Below are positions 46,092 through 56,419 of a stretch of 64,000 nt of DNA, piece by piece. The stretch is from Inhella inkyongensis (GTDB lineage Bacteria; Pseudomonadota; Gammaproteobacteria; Burkholderiales; Burkholderiaceae_C): positions 1,860,001 to 1,924,000 of the forward strand of contig NZ_CP040709.1 in NCBI RefSeq assembly GCF_005952805.1. The letters run 5' to 3'. The notes beneath the pieces are model-generated. The model ran no database searches, was not told the origin of the DNA, and worked only from the letters and a program-made list of their open reading frames with translations. A program made the translations under genes and the position numbers. How positions within the stretch are numbered: position 1 is the stretch's first letter; each line of letters begins with the position of its first letter.

Positions 46092-46961
46092 TCAGTAGAG
46101 ATGTGCTCCAAGTGGCGTCTCAATGACTGGCAGTCCCGCTGCACGCCAAGACTGAATTCCACCCCGATACCAGAACACATTCTTGTAGCCAATTTTTGCC
46201 AGTCGCATGGCCGCATTCCATGACAGCCAGCAATCATGGTTGAGGCAGTATGTGACGACGGGTTTGTCCTTGGAAGGGGCCAATTGTTTCATTGCCGCAA
46301 TGAGATTGCGCTCAATTTCGGGATTGACACTCTCCGCTTCCCACCCCGCACCAGATAGCCACACAGCTTCAGGCAGTGTTTGACGGCTGAGCGCTGCGTT
46401 TTGCAAAACATCTAATACTAGAGGCTTATTCCCACGGTTGCGGTACATCAATACCAAGTCTTTGGTGTTGATTGTCTTGGCGCCATTGGGCGCGTTGGTG
46501 GGGGTTGGTGCGTGAATATTGGTGCCGTTTCGAAGCTTGGGTTCGACCTTTAAGCCATGGTCAATTTCTTCATTGGCAAAGTGGGCTTCCAGCGGAGGAG
46601 CCAAGGATTTTAGTGCGTCCGCGCCTGTGCGCCTAGATCGCGCATAGTGGTCCCACACGTTTTGACCGTCGACCAACCAAATCCTGCAAAGGGTTCGATG
46701 GACGCTGAGGCAGCGGCTAGAGGCTGCCCGAACAGCTTCGCCTACGCTCGGCCTGCCTTGGCTTGCTTCGAAAGACTTCCCATCTGCGCTCACTGCGAAG
46801 GCCTTATGAGTGTTGGCTGGAACATACGACTGAAGATACCCCTGGATACCGGCTTGCGTGAAGCCGGGGGGGTAGCTCGGCTCTTTTGCCTCACAAGAGG
46901 ATGCAGCTGAGGCCAGGGCGACCAGGGCGGTCAGAAGGAGGGGATAAACACTAGAGGTCAT
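46092..46961 (-). CDS. Secreted rhodanese-like protein of the CxxxCW (PQQ-associated) type
   Basis: The 289-aa protein has a signal peptide (about 1-24) and a C-terminal rhodanese-like domain with YCLNHDCWLSWNAAMRLAKI and NVFWYRGGIQSWRAAGLPV. The C-x4-C-W arrangement resembles the CXXCW proteins encoded with PQQ-dependent alcohol metabolism, but no pqq or dehydrogenase genes are nearby. The N-terminal half (about 25-180) is not recognised. Base composition is visibly more AT-rich than the neighbours, and it sits directly beside an IS element, so it may be an acquired gene. It is divergent from purL. Confidence 0.78.
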   Translation of the reverse strand: MTSSVYPLLLTALVALASAASSCEAKEPSYPPGFTQAGIQGYLQSYVPANTHKAFAVSADGKSFEASQGRPSVGEAVRAASSRCLSVHRTLCRIWLVDGQNVWDHYARSRRTGADALKSLAPPLEAHFANEEIDHGLKVEPKLRNGTNIHAPTPTNAPNGAKTINTKDLVLMYRNRGNKPLVLDVLQNAALSRQTLPEAVWLSGAGWEAESVNPEIERNLIAAMKQLAPSKDKPVVTYCLNHDCWLSWNAAMRLAKIGYKNVFWYRGGIQSWRAAGLPVIETPLGAHLY

Positions 46962-47033
46962 ACGCCATCATCGCCCAAGCTGTGGCGATTCCATTTCGAC
47001 TCTGTGAAAGGCGTCAGGTTAGGGGGCAACCCG

Positions 47034-47088
47034 TAGAATGCCGCATCCCCTCTATAGCGACCCGACCACACCCCGTGTGGCCGGGTCG
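47034..47088 (+). promoter_or_regulatory. purL leader: candidate -10 element and GC-rich hairpin
   Basis: TAGAAT at 47034-47039 is a plausible -10 hexamer. At 47058-47088 a long stem (CGACCCG and CCACAC pairing with GTGTGG and CGGGTCG, one mismatch) is followed by TTT, ending 17 bases before the purL ATG. Because the upstream gene is divergent, the hairpin lies in the purL 5' leader and could attenuate. No clear ribosome-binding site precedes purL. Confidence 0.45.
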
Positions 47089-47105
47089 TTTCACACGCGC
47101 ATCCC

Positions 47106-50100
47106 ATGTCCTCTTTCGAGCATCTGCACGGTTTTGAGGGCGGCAATGCCCTGTCGGCGTTCCGCACCCAGTCGCTGTTGGCCCAACTGCAAGCGGCGGT
47201 GCCGCGCATCCAGGGGGTGCAGGCGCACTTCCACCACTGGGTGGGCAGCAGCCATGCTCTCAGCAGCGAGCAGCTGAACCAGTTGGGCGCGCTGCTGCGC
47301 TATGGGCCCGACGCGCAGGCCCAGCCCAAGGGCACGGCCGCCGTGGTGGTGGTGACGCCGCGCCTGGGGACCGTCAGCCCCTGGGCCTCGAAGGCCACGG
47401 ACATTGCGCACAACTGCGGGCTGCCCATCGCTCGCGTGGAGCGCGTCACCGTCTACCAACTGCTGCTGGACAAGCCACTCTTGGGCGCCGCCAAGCCGCT
47501 GAGCGAGGCCGAGTGGCTGGCCTGCGCGGCCTTGCTGCACGACCGCATGACCGAGTCGGTCCTCAAGAGCCTGGACGACGCCCGCCACCTGTTCGATGAG
47601 AAAGAGGCCGCGCCGCTGGAGCGCGTGGACGTGCTGGGGCAGGGCCGGGCGGCCCTGGAAGCCGCCAATCGCGATTGGGGCCTGGCGCTCTCGAGCGACG
47701 AGATCGAATACCTGCTGGACGCCTTCCAGAAACTGGGCCGCAACCCCAGCGACGTCGAGCTGATGATGTTCGCCCAGGCCAATAGCGAGCATTGCCGGCA
47801 CAAGATCTTCAATGCCCAATTCGTGATCGATGGGCAGGCGCAGCCGCTCTCCATGTTCGGCATGATCCGCAACACCGAGAAGCTCAACCCCCAGGGCACG
47901 GTGATCGCCTATGCCGACAACGCGGCGGTGATGGAGGGCAGCGCCATCCAGCGCTGGCTGCCCGGCGCTGATGGCCGCTATGCCAAGCGGCCTGAGCAGG
48001 CCCAGGTGCTGATGAAGGTGGAGACCCACAACCACCCGACCGCCATCTCGCCCTTCTCGGGTGCGGCCACCGGGGCGGGTGGCGAGATTCGCGACGAAGG
48101 CGCCACCGGGCGCGGCGCACGGCCCAAGGCCGGTCTGACCGGCTTCACGGTCAGCCATCTGCGCCTGCCGAACCTGACCGAGGCCTGGGAGACGCCGGAA
48201 AGCAAGCCGGCTCACATCGCCAGTCCGTTGCAGATCATGATCGAGGGCCCGATCGGCGGTGCGGCCTTCAACAACGAGTTCGGCCGTCCCAATCTGCTCG
48301 GCTACTTCCGTGCCTACGAGCAGGCCGTGGCCGGCGTGCAGCGCGGCTATCACAAGCCCATCATGATCGCCGGCGGATTAGGTGCCATTCGCAGCGACTT
48401 GACCAAGAAGATCGAGTTCCCGGCCGGCACCCTGCTGATCCAGCTCGGGGGCCCGGGCATGCGCATCGGCATGGGTGGCGGCGCGGCCAGTTCGATGGCG
48501 GCCGGCGTCAACAGTGCCGAACTGGACTTTGACTCGGTGCAGCGCGGCAACCCCGAGATTCAGCGCCGCGCGCAGGAGGTCATCAACCGCTGCTGGCAGC
48601 TCGCAGAGGCCAACCCCATCCTGGCCATTCACGATGTGGGCGCGGGCGGCATCTCGAACGCCTTCCCCGAGTTGGTGAACGACGCCGGCAAGGGCGCCCG
48701 CTTTGATCTGCGCGCCGTGCCGCTGGAAGAGAGCGGCCTCGCGCCGAAGGAAATCTGGTGCAACGAGAGCCAGGAGCGTTATGTGCTGGCCATCGCGCCG
48801 GAGTCCCTGGCCCTGTTCCAGAGTTTTGCCGAGCGCGAGCGCTGCCCCTTCGCGGTGGTGGGCCGCGTGACGGATGAGAAGCAGCTCAGCTTGACGGACG
48901 CCGAGCACCCCGAGGCGACTCCCATCGACATGCCGATGGATGTGCTCTTGGGCAAGCCGCCCAAGATGACCCGCGACGTGACGCGCGTGAGCCGCGAGGC
49001 CGGCCGCTTCGAGGCCGATGGCATCGAGCTGGAGGCGGCCGCCCGCGCCGTGCTGCGCCACCCCACGGTAGCCAGCAAGCGTTTCCTGATCACCATCGGC
49101 GACCGCTCGGTGGGCGGCCTGACCCACCGCGACCAGATGGTGGGCCCCTGGCAGGTGCCGGTGGCTGATTGCGCCGTGACCCTGGCCGACTACGACGGCT
49201 TGGGCGGCGAAGCCATGGCCATGGGCGAGCGCAGCCCGCTGGCGGCGGTGGACGCCCCGGCCTCGGGCCGCATGGCGGTGGCGGAGGCCATCACCAATCT
49301 GTTGGCCGCGCCGATTGATCTGAAGCGCGTCAAGCTCAGTGCCAACTGGATGGCCGCCTGCGGCGAGGCCGGCGAAGACGCCGCGCTCTACGACACGGTC
49401 AAGGCCGTGGGCATGGAACTTTGCCCGGCGCTGGGCGTGGGCATTCCGGTGGGCAAGGATTCCTTGTCGATGCGCACCAAATGGAACGAAGGCGGGGACG
49501 GGCACCAGGTCACCGCTCCGGTCTCGTTGATCGTCACCGCCTTTGCCAGCCTGCCCACGGTGGCGGGCACGCTCACCCCCCAGCTGGTGAATGAGGCCGA
49601 CTCGGTGCTCATCGCCATCGATCTCGGTCGGGGTCAGGGCCGCATGGGCGGCTCTATCCTGGCGCAGACCGCCCAGCAGTTCGGCGGCGCGGTTCCGGAT
49701 CTGGACCAGCCGCAGCTGCTGGTGGCCCTGGTGGATGCCATCAATGCGGCGCGTGCGCAGGGCCTGGTGCAGGCCTATCACGACAAGAGCGACGGCGGCC
49801 TGTGGGCCGCGGCCTGCGAAATGGCCTTCGCCGGTCGCCTGGGCCTTTCGTTGAATGTGGACATGCTGGTCACCGCCGGCACCGGGGTGGACGACAGCCG
49901 CGCCGAGACGGGCGACGCCAAGAACTGGGCCAAGCAGGTGAGCGGCCTGCGCCACGAGCAGACCCTGCGTGCGCTGTTCAACGAAGAAATCGGCGCCCTG
50001 ATCCAGGTGCGCGCGGCCGACCGTGACACCGTGATGGCCTTGCTGCGCCAGCACGGCCTCTCGGCCCATAGCCATGTGGTGGGCAAGCCCAGCCGCGACG

Positions 50101-51092
50101 GACAGATCAGCGTCTGGCGCGATGCCCAGTGCCTGTTCCAGCTGCCGCTGACCGAGGCCCTGCAGGAATGGGAGGCCGTGAGCCGCGAGATCGCCACGGC
50201 GCGCGACAACCCGGCCTGCGCCTCATCCGAGTTCGCGGTGGCGACCGACGCTGCGGCGCCGGGTCTGCACCTGGCTTTGAGCTTCGATCCGTCCGTGGAC
50301 GTGGCCGCGCCCTATGCGCAGGCCGTCAAACCGCGTGTGGCCATCCTGCGCGAGCAGGGCGTGAACTCGCATCTGGAGATGGCCTACGCGATGGCGGCGG
50401 CCGGCTTCGAGGCGGTGGACGTGCACATGAGCGATCTGCAGGCCGGCCGCCACCACCTGAAGGACTTCCGCGGTTTCGTCGCCTGCGGCGGCTTCAGCTA
50501 TGGCGACACCCTGGGCGCCGGCGAGGGCTGGGCGCGTTCCATCCTCTTCAACGCCGAGCTGAAGGCGCAGTTCGAGGCCTTCTTTGCCCGCCCCGACACC
50601 TTCGCGCTGGGTGTGTGCAATGGCTGCCAGATGCTGGCCGCCTTGGCCGCCATGATTCCGGGCGCCGAAGCCTGGCCGAAGTTCGTGCGCAATGCCTCCG
50701 AGCAGTTCGAGGCCCGCCTCGCAATGGTCGAAGTGCTGGATTCGCCTTCGATCTTCTTCAGCGGCATGGCCGGCAGCCGCCTGCCCATCGCCGTGGCCCA
50801 CGGCGAGGGCAGGGCGGACTTCGGCTTCCAGGGCGATGCAGCCCGGGTGGCCAAGGCCATGCGCTATGTGGATGGCGCGGGCCAGCCCACCGAGGTGTAT
50901 CCGCTCAACCCCAACGGCAGCGCGGGCGGCCTCACCGCAGTGACCACTCTGGACGGCCGCTTCACGGCGCTGATGCCCCACCCGGAGCGTGTGTTCCGTG
51001 CGGCGCAGATGAGCTGGCGTGGCGACCTGGCCCTGGACGCTGCCTCACCCTGGCTGCGCATGTTCCGCAACGCCCGCGTTTGGTGCCGTTGA
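47106..51092 (+). CDS. purL: Phosphoribosylformylglycinamidine synthase
   Basis: The 1328-aa single-chain enzyme catalyses the fourth step of purine synthesis (FGAR + glutamine + ATP to FGAM). Features: [36 protein letters not shown] (ATP/metal site), [20 protein letters not shown], and a C-terminal class I glutaminase with nucleophile Cys near residue 1170 ([12 protein letters not shown]), a catalytic HGEGR stretch and HPER. It is the large proteobacterial type that needs no PurS or PurQ. Length and motifs are complete. It is convergent with the CHASE kinase gene, 5 bases apart. Confidence 0.98.
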   Translation: MSSFEHLHGFEGGNALSAFRTQSLLAQLQAAVPRIQGVQAHFHHWVGSSHALSSEQLNQLGALLRYGPDAQAQPKGTAAVVVVTPRLGTVSPWASKATDIAHNCGLPIARVERVTVYQLLLDKPLLGAAKPLSEAEWLACAALLHDRMTESVLKSLDDARHLFDEKEAAPLERVDVLGQGRAALEAANRDWGLALSSDEIEYLLDAFQKLGRNPSDVELMMFAQANSEHCRHKIFNAQFVIDGQAQPLSMFGMIRNTEKLNPQGTVIAYADNAAVMEGSAIQRWLPGADGRYAKRPEQAQVLMKVETHNHPTAISPFSGAATGAGGEIRDEGATGRGARPKAGLTGFTVSHLRLPNLTEAWETPESKPAHIASPLQIMIEGPIGGAAFNNEFGRPNLLGYFRAYEQAVAGVQRGYHKPIMIAGGLGAIRSDLTKKIEFPAGTLLIQLGGPGMRIGMGGGAASSMAAGVNSAELDFDSVQRGNPEIQRRAQEVINRCWQLAEANPILAIHDVGAGGISNAFPELVNDAGKGARFDLRAVPLEESGLAPKEIWCNESQERYVLAIAPESLALFQSFAERERCPFAVVGRVTDEKQLSLTDAEHPEATPIDMPMDVLLGKPPKMTRDVTRVSREAGRFEADGIELEAAARAVLRHPTVASKRFLITIGDRSVGGLTHRDQMVGPWQVPVADCAVTLADYDGLGGEAMAMGERSPLAAVDAPASGRMAVAEAITNLLAAPIDLKRVKLSANWMAACGEAGEDAALYDTVKAVGMELCPALGVGIPVGKDSLSMRTKWNEGGDGHQVTAPVSLIVTAFASLPTVAGTLTPQLVNEADSVLIAIDLGRGQGRMGGSILAQTAQQFGGAVPDLDQPQLLVALVDAINAARAQGLVQAYHDKSDGGLWAAACEMAFAGRLGLSLNVDMLVTAGTGVDDSRAETGDAKNWAKQVSGLRHEQTLRALFNEEIGALIQVRAADRDTVMALLRQHGLSAHSHVVGKPSRDGQISVWRDAQCLFQLPLTEALQEWEAVSREIATARDNPACASSEFAVATDAAAPGLHLALSFDPSVDVAAPYAQAVKPRVAILREQGVNSHLEMAYAMAAAGFEAVDVHMSDLQAGRHHLKDFRGFVACGGFSYGDTLGAGEGWARSILFNAELKAQFEAFFARPDTFALGVCNGCQMLAALAAMIPGAEAWPKFVRNASEQFEARLAMVEVLDSPSIFFSGMAGSRLPIAVAHGEGRADFGFQGDAARVAKAMRYVDGAGQPTEVYPLNPNGSAGGLTAVTTLDGRFTALMPHPERVFRAAQMSWRGDLALDAASPWLRMFRNARVWCR

Positions 51093-51097
51093 TCTGA

Positions 51098-54000
51098 TCA
51101 GCTGGCGCGCATCGCGCCAGCGACCTCGCGCTGCTGCGGCGCCTCATAAGGCAGGCGGAACACAAAGGCCGTGCCCTCGCCGGGGCTGCTGCGCAGCTCG
51201 ACATGGCCGCCCAGCACGCCGGTGGCGATGTTGTAGACGATGTTCAGGCCCAGGCCAGTGCCGCCCTGGCCCATCTTGGTGGTGAAGAAGGGGTCAAAGG
51301 CGCGGCGCCGCACCTCGTCGGACATGCCGGTGCCGTTGTCGCGCACGGTCAGTTCAAACCAGCCGGGCTCCAATTCGCGGCTCTGCAGGGTCAGGCAGGG
51401 TTCGCTTACGCCTTCAAAGGCATGCACATTGGCGTTCAGGATCAGATTGGTCAGCAACTGGCCGAAGGCGCCGGGGTAGCCGTCGATCTCTTGGGCCAGT
51501 TGCAGATCCAGATCCAGTCGCACCCGCGAGTTCTTCAGCTGCGGTCGCAGCACCGAGATCACGTCCTCGGCCACGCCGGCCAGGCTGAAGCGGCGCCGCT
51601 GTTCGCTGGTCTGGTCAACCGACACCTGCTTGAAGTGTGTGACCAGATCCACCGCGCTGCGCAGGCCGCGCAGCAGCAACTGCGTGCCCATGCCGGCCTC
51701 GCGCAGATAGGACTCCAGCGCGGAGCGCTTGAGCGCGTTCTGTTCGAACAGGCGCTGCGTCTCCTGGGTGCGTTCCTCCAGTGTGGAGGCGGCCGTCAGG
51801 CAGTTGCCAATCGGGGTGTTGAGCTCGTGCGCCACCCCGGCCACGAGTGAGCCCAGGGCCGCCATTTTTTCGGAGCGCAGCAATTCGTCCTGGGCCTGTT
51901 GCAGGGTGGTGAGGGCGTTTTGCAGCTCCGCGGTGCGGCCCGCTACCCGGGCTTCCAGCTGGGCGTTGAGCCCCTCCAGTTCGCGCCGCGCACGCACCTG
52001 GTCACTGACGTCCATACAGATCGCCAAATAGCCGATGGCTTGGCCTTCGCGGTCGCGCATCTCGTTGAATCGCAGCGCACCGTCCAGGCGTTCGCCCCCC
52101 TTGCGCACATAAATCCAGTGGCTCAAGGGGCCGCGTCCGTCGGGTCCCAGGGTCAGCCGGAACATCTCGTGGCGGCCCACTTTGCGTCCGAGCTCCTGAC
52201 TCTTGAGTTCGGCCTGGCGGCGCAATTCGTCCGGGTCGTGCAGCATCAAGGCGTCGCGCCCCAGCACCTCGTGGGCGCGGTAGCCGAACAGGCGCTCCGC
52301 ACCGCGATTGAAGAGCTCGATCTGTCCGCCCAAGCTCATCGCCACGATGCCGATGTCCTCGGCCGAGTCCAGCACGGTCTGTAGCTGGTTTTTCAGCGCC
52401 GCCGTCGCCTCCTGAGCGCGCAATTGCGCGCTCATGTCCAGCACCACCGCCAGATAGCCGACATGGCGCCCTTGGGTGTCGCGCAGTTCGGTAAAGGTGT
52501 GCGAGACCCGCAGCTGTTGCCCGTTGTCCCGCCGCACATAGGTCCAGACGCGGTGGTGCCCGCCATCCAGTCCCTCGGCCTGGCGCTGAAAGGTCTCGCT
52601 GCGTGTGGTGGGCCGGCCCAGGCGCTCGGCCAGGCGCTGGGCCTCCGCCTCCACTTCGCCTTGCAAATGAAAGGTGCGCGCCAATACGCCTTTGGCTTCG
52701 GCCGCGGTGCAACCCAGCAGCCGCTCCGCGCCGCGACTGAAGAGATCGACCCGCCCCTCCAGATCGACGGTGATGATGCCGACCTCCACCGCCGAATCCA
52801 GCACGGCCTGCAGGCGTTGAACCGCTTCGCGCACATGGGCGTGCGCTTGGGCCAACTCGTCACCCGAGTGGCGCAGGGCTTGCTCGGTTCGGCGGACGGC
52901 GCTGATGTCCCGGCCGGTGCCGCGATAGCCTTTGAAGCGCCCTTGCTCATCAAACACCGGGGAGCCCGAGACGCTGACGTAGATGGCCTCTCCCTGGGCG
53001 TTGCGGAAGGCGTACTCGAAGTCGCGGAAGGGCTCGCGGCGCGCCAGGGTGGCCCGGTGCTGGTCCCAGGCGGCGCCCGGCAGCAGGTTTTGGGTCTCCC
53101 AGCGGCGCTTGCCGATCAAAGGGGTGAGTTCCTGGGTCAGGCTGCCGCTGCCCATCGAGAGGTAGCTCAGCCGCAGCTCGGCGTCCTGCTCCCACAGCCA
53201 GTCGGAACTCAGATCGAGCAGCCCCTGCAGGCGGCCGCGGGCATCCTCGGCTTCGGCATGGGCCTGGCGGCGTTGGGAGACCTCGTGCGCCAACTCGTCG
53301 TTGCGCAGTTGCAGCAGGCGGCGGCGCTGCCCCAGGGCAAAGCTCAGGCCGGTTACGAGCAGGCAACCCAGGGCCGTGCCGAGGGTGGCCGGGTCCAGCC
53401 ACAGCGGTGCCGGGGTCCAGCCGCCGCGCGGTTGCCCCTGCAGCAACCAGCGTGCGCCGGGCAGTTGGACTGTGAGCGCGACCGCCCGGGCCTGCAGGGT
53501 CTCGGGGCCGAACAAGCGCTCCGCTGGGCGGCCATCGGTCCCCAGCGTATGCAGCTGCAGGTCCAGGCTGTGGGTGGGCAGCCGGGACTCCGTCAGGAAG
53601 CGCTCAAGATCGGCGACCAGGGACACCGAGCCCCAATAGCGACGCGAACCCTGGTCGATCACGAAGACCGGATTGCGCTGAATCACGCCTTGGCCGCCCT
53701 GCACCAACTTCACCGGGCCAAAGATCAGCGGTTGGCCCAGCTCGCGAGTGCGCTCCAGTTGAGCCCATTGGACGGGCACCTTGCGGTAGTCCAGGCCCAG
53801 CACCCGTTCATTGCCGCTGAGCGGATGCACCAGTTGCACCACATCGCCTGGCGCCACCACCACATTGCGCAACTGCGGGCGCTCGCCGTGCATGGTGTCG
53901 AAATAGCGCGCAAAACGCTCAGCGCTGACCTCGCCATCCACCTGGGCCAAGACCACCAGGCCGGCAGAAAGGTGGAAGGTGTCGGCGATCAGCCGGTCCA

Positions 54001-54175
54001 AGCGGACGCGCGCTTCGCTCAGCTGCGCTTGAACCTGTTGTCGCTCTTGTTCACCCAGCTGGGTGCGCCGCAACTCGGTCAGCGCGGCCAACGTGCCCAC
54101 ACAGAGCAAGGCCACCAGCATGCTGGGCCAATGAAAGATCCAATGCTTGAGTGGTTCTCGCGTGCCCCTGAGCAT
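51098..54175 (-). CDS. CHASE-PAS sensor histidine kinase
   Basis: The 1025-aa inner-membrane kinase has an N-terminal helix (MLVALLCVGTLAALTEL), a periplasmic CHASE-type domain (about 45-245; SAERFARYFDTMHGERPQLRNVVV, VLGLDYRKVP), a second helix (ATLGTALGCLLVTGLSFAL), three PAS/PAC units (about 305-730) and a coiled linker. The H box has H783 (LVAGVAHELNTPIGN) and the ATPase has LILNANVHAF, DNGTGMS and GGTGLGLNIVYNI. The TPIGN H-box belongs to the DctB/NtrB-like subgroup. No response regulator is adjacent, so it is an orphan kinase. Confidence 0.9.
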   Translation of the reverse strand: MLRGTREPLKHWIFHWPSMLVALLCVGTLAALTELRRTQLGEQERQQVQAQLSEARVRLDRLIADTFHLSAGLVVLAQVDGEVSAERFARYFDTMHGERPQLRNVVVAPGDVVQLVHPLSGNERVLGLDYRKVPVQWAQLERTRELGQPLIFGPVKLVQGGQGVIQRNPVFVIDQGSRRYWGSVSLVADLERFLTESRLPTHSLDLQLHTLGTDGRPAERLFGPETLQARAVALTVQLPGARWLLQGQPRGGWTPAPLWLDPATLGTALGCLLVTGLSFALGQRRRLLQLRNDELAHEVSQRRQAHAEAEDARGRLQGLLDLSSDWLWEQDAELRLSYLSMGSGSLTQELTPLIGKRRWETQNLLPGAAWDQHRATLARREPFRDFEYAFRNAQGEAIYVSVSGSPVFDEQGRFKGYRGTGRDISAVRRTEQALRHSGDELAQAHAHVREAVQRLQAVLDSAVEVGIITVDLEGRVDLFSRGAERLLGCTAAEAKGVLARTFHLQGEVEAEAQRLAERLGRPTTRSETFQRQAEGLDGGHHRVWTYVRRDNGQQLRVSHTFTELRDTQGRHVGYLAVVLDMSAQLRAQEATAALKNQLQTVLDSAEDIGIVAMSLGGQIELFNRGAERLFGYRAHEVLGRDALMLHDPDELRRQAELKSQELGRKVGRHEMFRLTLGPDGRGPLSHWIYVRKGGERLDGALRFNEMRDREGQAIGYLAICMDVSDQVRARRELEGLNAQLEARVAGRTAELQNALTTLQQAQDELLRSEKMAALGSLVAGVAHELNTPIGNCLTAASTLEERTQETQRLFEQNALKRSALESYLREAGMGTQLLLRGLRSAVDLVTHFKQVSVDQTSEQRRRFSLAGVAEDVISVLRPQLKNSRVRLDLDLQLAQEIDGYPGAFGQLLTNLILNANVHAFEGVSEPCLTLQSRELEPGWFELTVRDNGTGMSDEVRRRAFDPFFTTKMGQGGTGLGLNIVYNIATGVLGGHVELRSSPGEGTAFVFRLPYEAPQQREVAGAMRAS

Positions 54176-54234
54176 GGCGGCACGCTAGCACGCGTGCCCC
54201 GCTTTTGAGCTCGGGGCTTGACCTATCCGAGGGC

Positions 54235-55338
54235 TTATTCGCCGGCCCGGACCACCACCTGCACCTGCCGTGTCTGGCCTTCGCGCCACAGGCTCAGGCG
54301 CACGCGGTCGCCGCCCTGGCGCTTTTCCAGCTCGTTGAGCATGTCGTCCAGATCGGCCACCGGCACATCGCCCACGGCGGTGATGACGTCGCCGGGTTCG
54401 ACGCTGCGATCACGCCGCTGGCTGAAGGCCTTGAGCCCGGCGCGTGCTGCCGGCCCGTCGGGGTCGACACCGGCCAGGGCCACGCCCTTGGGCAGGCGCA
54501 GGGCCTGAGCCCAGCGTGGGTCGAGCGCGCTGATGCCCAGAGCCGGGCGCACGAAGCGGCCGTCGCGGATCAGACGCGGCACGATGCGGTTGACCTCATC
54601 TACGGGAATCGCGAAGCCGATGCCGGCGCTGGCCCCGCTGGGGCTGTAGATCGAGGTGTTGACACCGATCAGGCGCCCGGCCGAGTCCAGCAGCGGGCCG
54701 CCCGAATTGCCGGGGTTGATGGCGGCGTCGGTCTGGATGGCGCCGCGGATGCTGCGGCGGGTGACCGACTCGATCTCGCGATTCAGGGCCGAAACGATGC
54801 CCGTGGTCAGCGTGAAGTCCAGCCCAAAGGGGTTGCCAATGGCATAGACCTTTTGCCCCACCACCAACTCGCGGCTGCTGCCAATCGAGATCGCCGGCAG
54901 CTTGGAGGGCGGGGCCTTGATGCGCAGCACCGCCAAGTCGCGGTCGGCGAACTGCCCCACCAACTCGGCGTCAAACTCGCTGCCATCGTGCAGGGTGACC
55001 TTGGCCCGGGAGGCGCCTTGGATCACATGGAAGTTGGTGACGATGTGGCCGCCCTCGTCCCAGATGAAGCCCGAGCCCGTGCCGCGTGGCACTTCGCCCA
55101 CCGGGCGGGAGAAAAAGTCGCGCTGCACCGCTGTGGTGGTGATGTGGACCACCGAGGGCGAGACGGTCTTGAAGACCTTGATGTGGTTGAGCTCGTCGGC
55201 CTCCAGCGCGCCGCGCGGGGTGATGGCCCGGGGCTGGGCCTCCGGCTTGGCCAGCGCCAAGCCAGGGCCCCAAAACCAGGCGGCGCTGCCCATCAGGCCC
55301 AGCGCCAGGGTGGTGATGGTGAGTTTCTTGAGCTTCAT
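54235..55338 (-). CDS. HtrA/Deg-type periplasmic serine protease with one PDZ domain
   Basis: The 367-aa protein has a signal/anchor (about 8-30), a trypsin-like domain with catalytic H104 (TNFHVIQG), D134 (ADRDLAVLRI) and S212 (INPGNSGGPLLD), and a single C-terminal PDZ domain (about 265-360; PGDVITAVGDVPVADLDDML). One PDZ and an uncleaved anchor resemble DegS more than DegP, and a role in envelope-stress sensing or protein quality control is likely. It stands alone between the kinase and DUF2788 genes. Confidence 0.9.
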   Translation of the reverse strand: MKLKKLTITTLALGLMGSAAWFWGPGLALAKPEAQPRAITPRGALEADELNHIKVFKTVSPSVVHITTTAVQRDFFSRPVGEVPRGTGSGFIWDEGGHIVTNFHVIQGASRAKVTLHDGSEFDAELVGQFADRDLAVLRIKAPPSKLPAISIGSSRELVVGQKVYAIGNPFGLDFTLTTGIVSALNREIESVTRRSIRGAIQTDAAINPGNSGGPLLDSAGRLIGVNTSIYSPSGASAGIGFAIPVDEVNRIVPRLIRDGRFVRPALGISALDPRWAQALRLPKGVALAGVDPDGPAARAGLKAFSQRRDRSVEPGDVITAVGDVPVADLDDMLNELEKRQGGDRVRLSLWREGQTRQVQVVVRAGE

Positions 55339-55388
55339 CTTTATTCAATGGCGGCAGAGAAGGGCATCTGGGGTTCCGCTCGGTACTT

Positions 55389-55601
55389 TCAATCCCCGCC
55401 CAGGATCCACTTGATCACGCCCTTGATGGCAAAGCCCAGCAGGCCGAAGCCCAGGGCCAGGAAAAGCACAAAGGTGCCGAACTTGCCGGCCTTGGACTCG
55501 CGCGCCAGCTGGGCAATGATGAAAACCATGTAGAGCATGAAGGCCGCGACCCCGAAGGTCAGGCCGAATTGGGCGATTTGCTCCTCAGTGAACCCGCCCA
55601 T
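55389..55601 (-). CDS. DUF2788 small membrane protein
   Basis: The 70-aa protein begins MGGFTEEQIAQFGLTFGVAA and has two hydrophobic segments (FMLYMVFIIAQLA, TFVLFLALGFGLLGFAI) separated by a charged loop RESKAGK. The pattern matches DUF2788 proteins of betaproteobacteria, whose function is unknown. The start overlaps the stop of the DUF2189 gene (TGATG), indicating coupled translation. Confidence 0.83.
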   Translation of the reverse strand: MGGFTEEQIAQFGLTFGVAAFMLYMVFIIAQLARESKAGKFGTFVLFLALGFGLLGFAIKGVIKWILGGD

Positions 55602-56383
55602 CACGACCTCGCCGGCAGAGGGCTGGCATCCACCAGATCGGTGTAGGCGTGCCAGCTGGCATGGGCCAGCAGGGGCACCACGACGATCAGGCCGAGCAGC
55701 GCGGGCAGCATGCCCAAGAGGGTGATGCCCATCAGGAGGGCGGCCCACAGGCTCATCAGGCCGGGGGCGGCCAGCACCACGCGCCAACTGGTCAGTACGG
55801 CGGCCCACAGGCCGATGCGACGGTCCAGCAGCAGGGGGATGGAGACCACCGAACTGGCAAACACCGGCGCGGCCAGCACGGCGCCCAGGAACATCCAGGC
55901 CTCGAACAGATGGCCCTCGCGGGCCAGCAGCACCACGCGCAGGAAGTCCAGCGGACTGTTGACCGGCGCCCCGGCAAAGGCACGAATCAGCGCCGCCGAT
56001 GTCAGTACCCAGCCCGTGCCGGCCAGGGCCAGCAGCAGTCCGAAGCCGATCAGCGTCGGCTTGTTGGGGCGCCACATGCGCAGGGCGGTGGCCAGATTCG
56101 GTCGCGCGCCGCGTGCCAACTCGCGGCTGACGGCATAGAGGCCGGTCGCCGCAATCGGCGCCACCAGCAGAAAGCCGCTGAAGGCGCCGGCCAGGAACCA
56201 GAAGCGCTGGCCGGCCAGGCTCAGCAAGATCAGGCCGAAGGCCGCCATGAAAGCGCCATGCAGCAGCCCGGGCAGGGGACAGGCGCGCAGATCCTGCCAG
56301 CCGCGCCGCAACCAGTGCATGGGTTGGTCGGGAGTGACGGCGCGCAGGCGCACGCCCAGGGATTCATTCAGGGCCGGACTCAT
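55601..56383 (-). CDS. DUF2189 integral membrane protein
   Basis: The 260-aa protein has about six transmembrane helices with PLPGLLHGAFMAAFGLILL, FSGFLLVAPIAATGLYAVS, RELARG and the end HASWHAYTDLV, characteristic of DUF2189. The start ATG at 56383 gives MSPALNESLG; longer frames upstream run opposite the divergent DUF1624 gene and are not coding. The divergent gene starts 36 bases away, so promoters overlap. Function is unknown. Confidence 0.85.
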   Translation of the reverse strand: MSPALNESLGVRLRAVTPDQPMHWLRRGWQDLRACPLPGLLHGAFMAAFGLILLSLAGQRFWFLAGAFSGFLLVAPIAATGLYAVSRELARGARPNLATALRMWRPNKPTLIGFGLLLALAGTGWVLTSAALIRAFAGAPVNSPLDFLRVVLLAREGHLFEAWMFLGAVLAAPVFASSVVSIPLLLDRRIGLWAAVLTSWRVVLAAPGLMSLWAALLMGITLLGMLPALLGLIVVVPLLAHASWHAYTDLVDASPLPARS

Positions 56384-56419
56384 GCCGCCATCATCGCAGC
56401 AGGCACAATCCCGCCCCCG

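Noticed and set aside
51101..51121. GCTGGCGCG-CAT-CGCGCCAGC hairpin at the purL/kinase junction as a terminator
   Set aside because: Strong stem but inside the kinase coding end and without a T-tract, so the role is uncertain.
55649..56419. Long plus-strand extension upstream of the DUF1624 gene
   Set aside because: Gln/Gly/His-rich antisense of the DUF2189 gene. The ATG at 56420 begins the recognisable family sequence.
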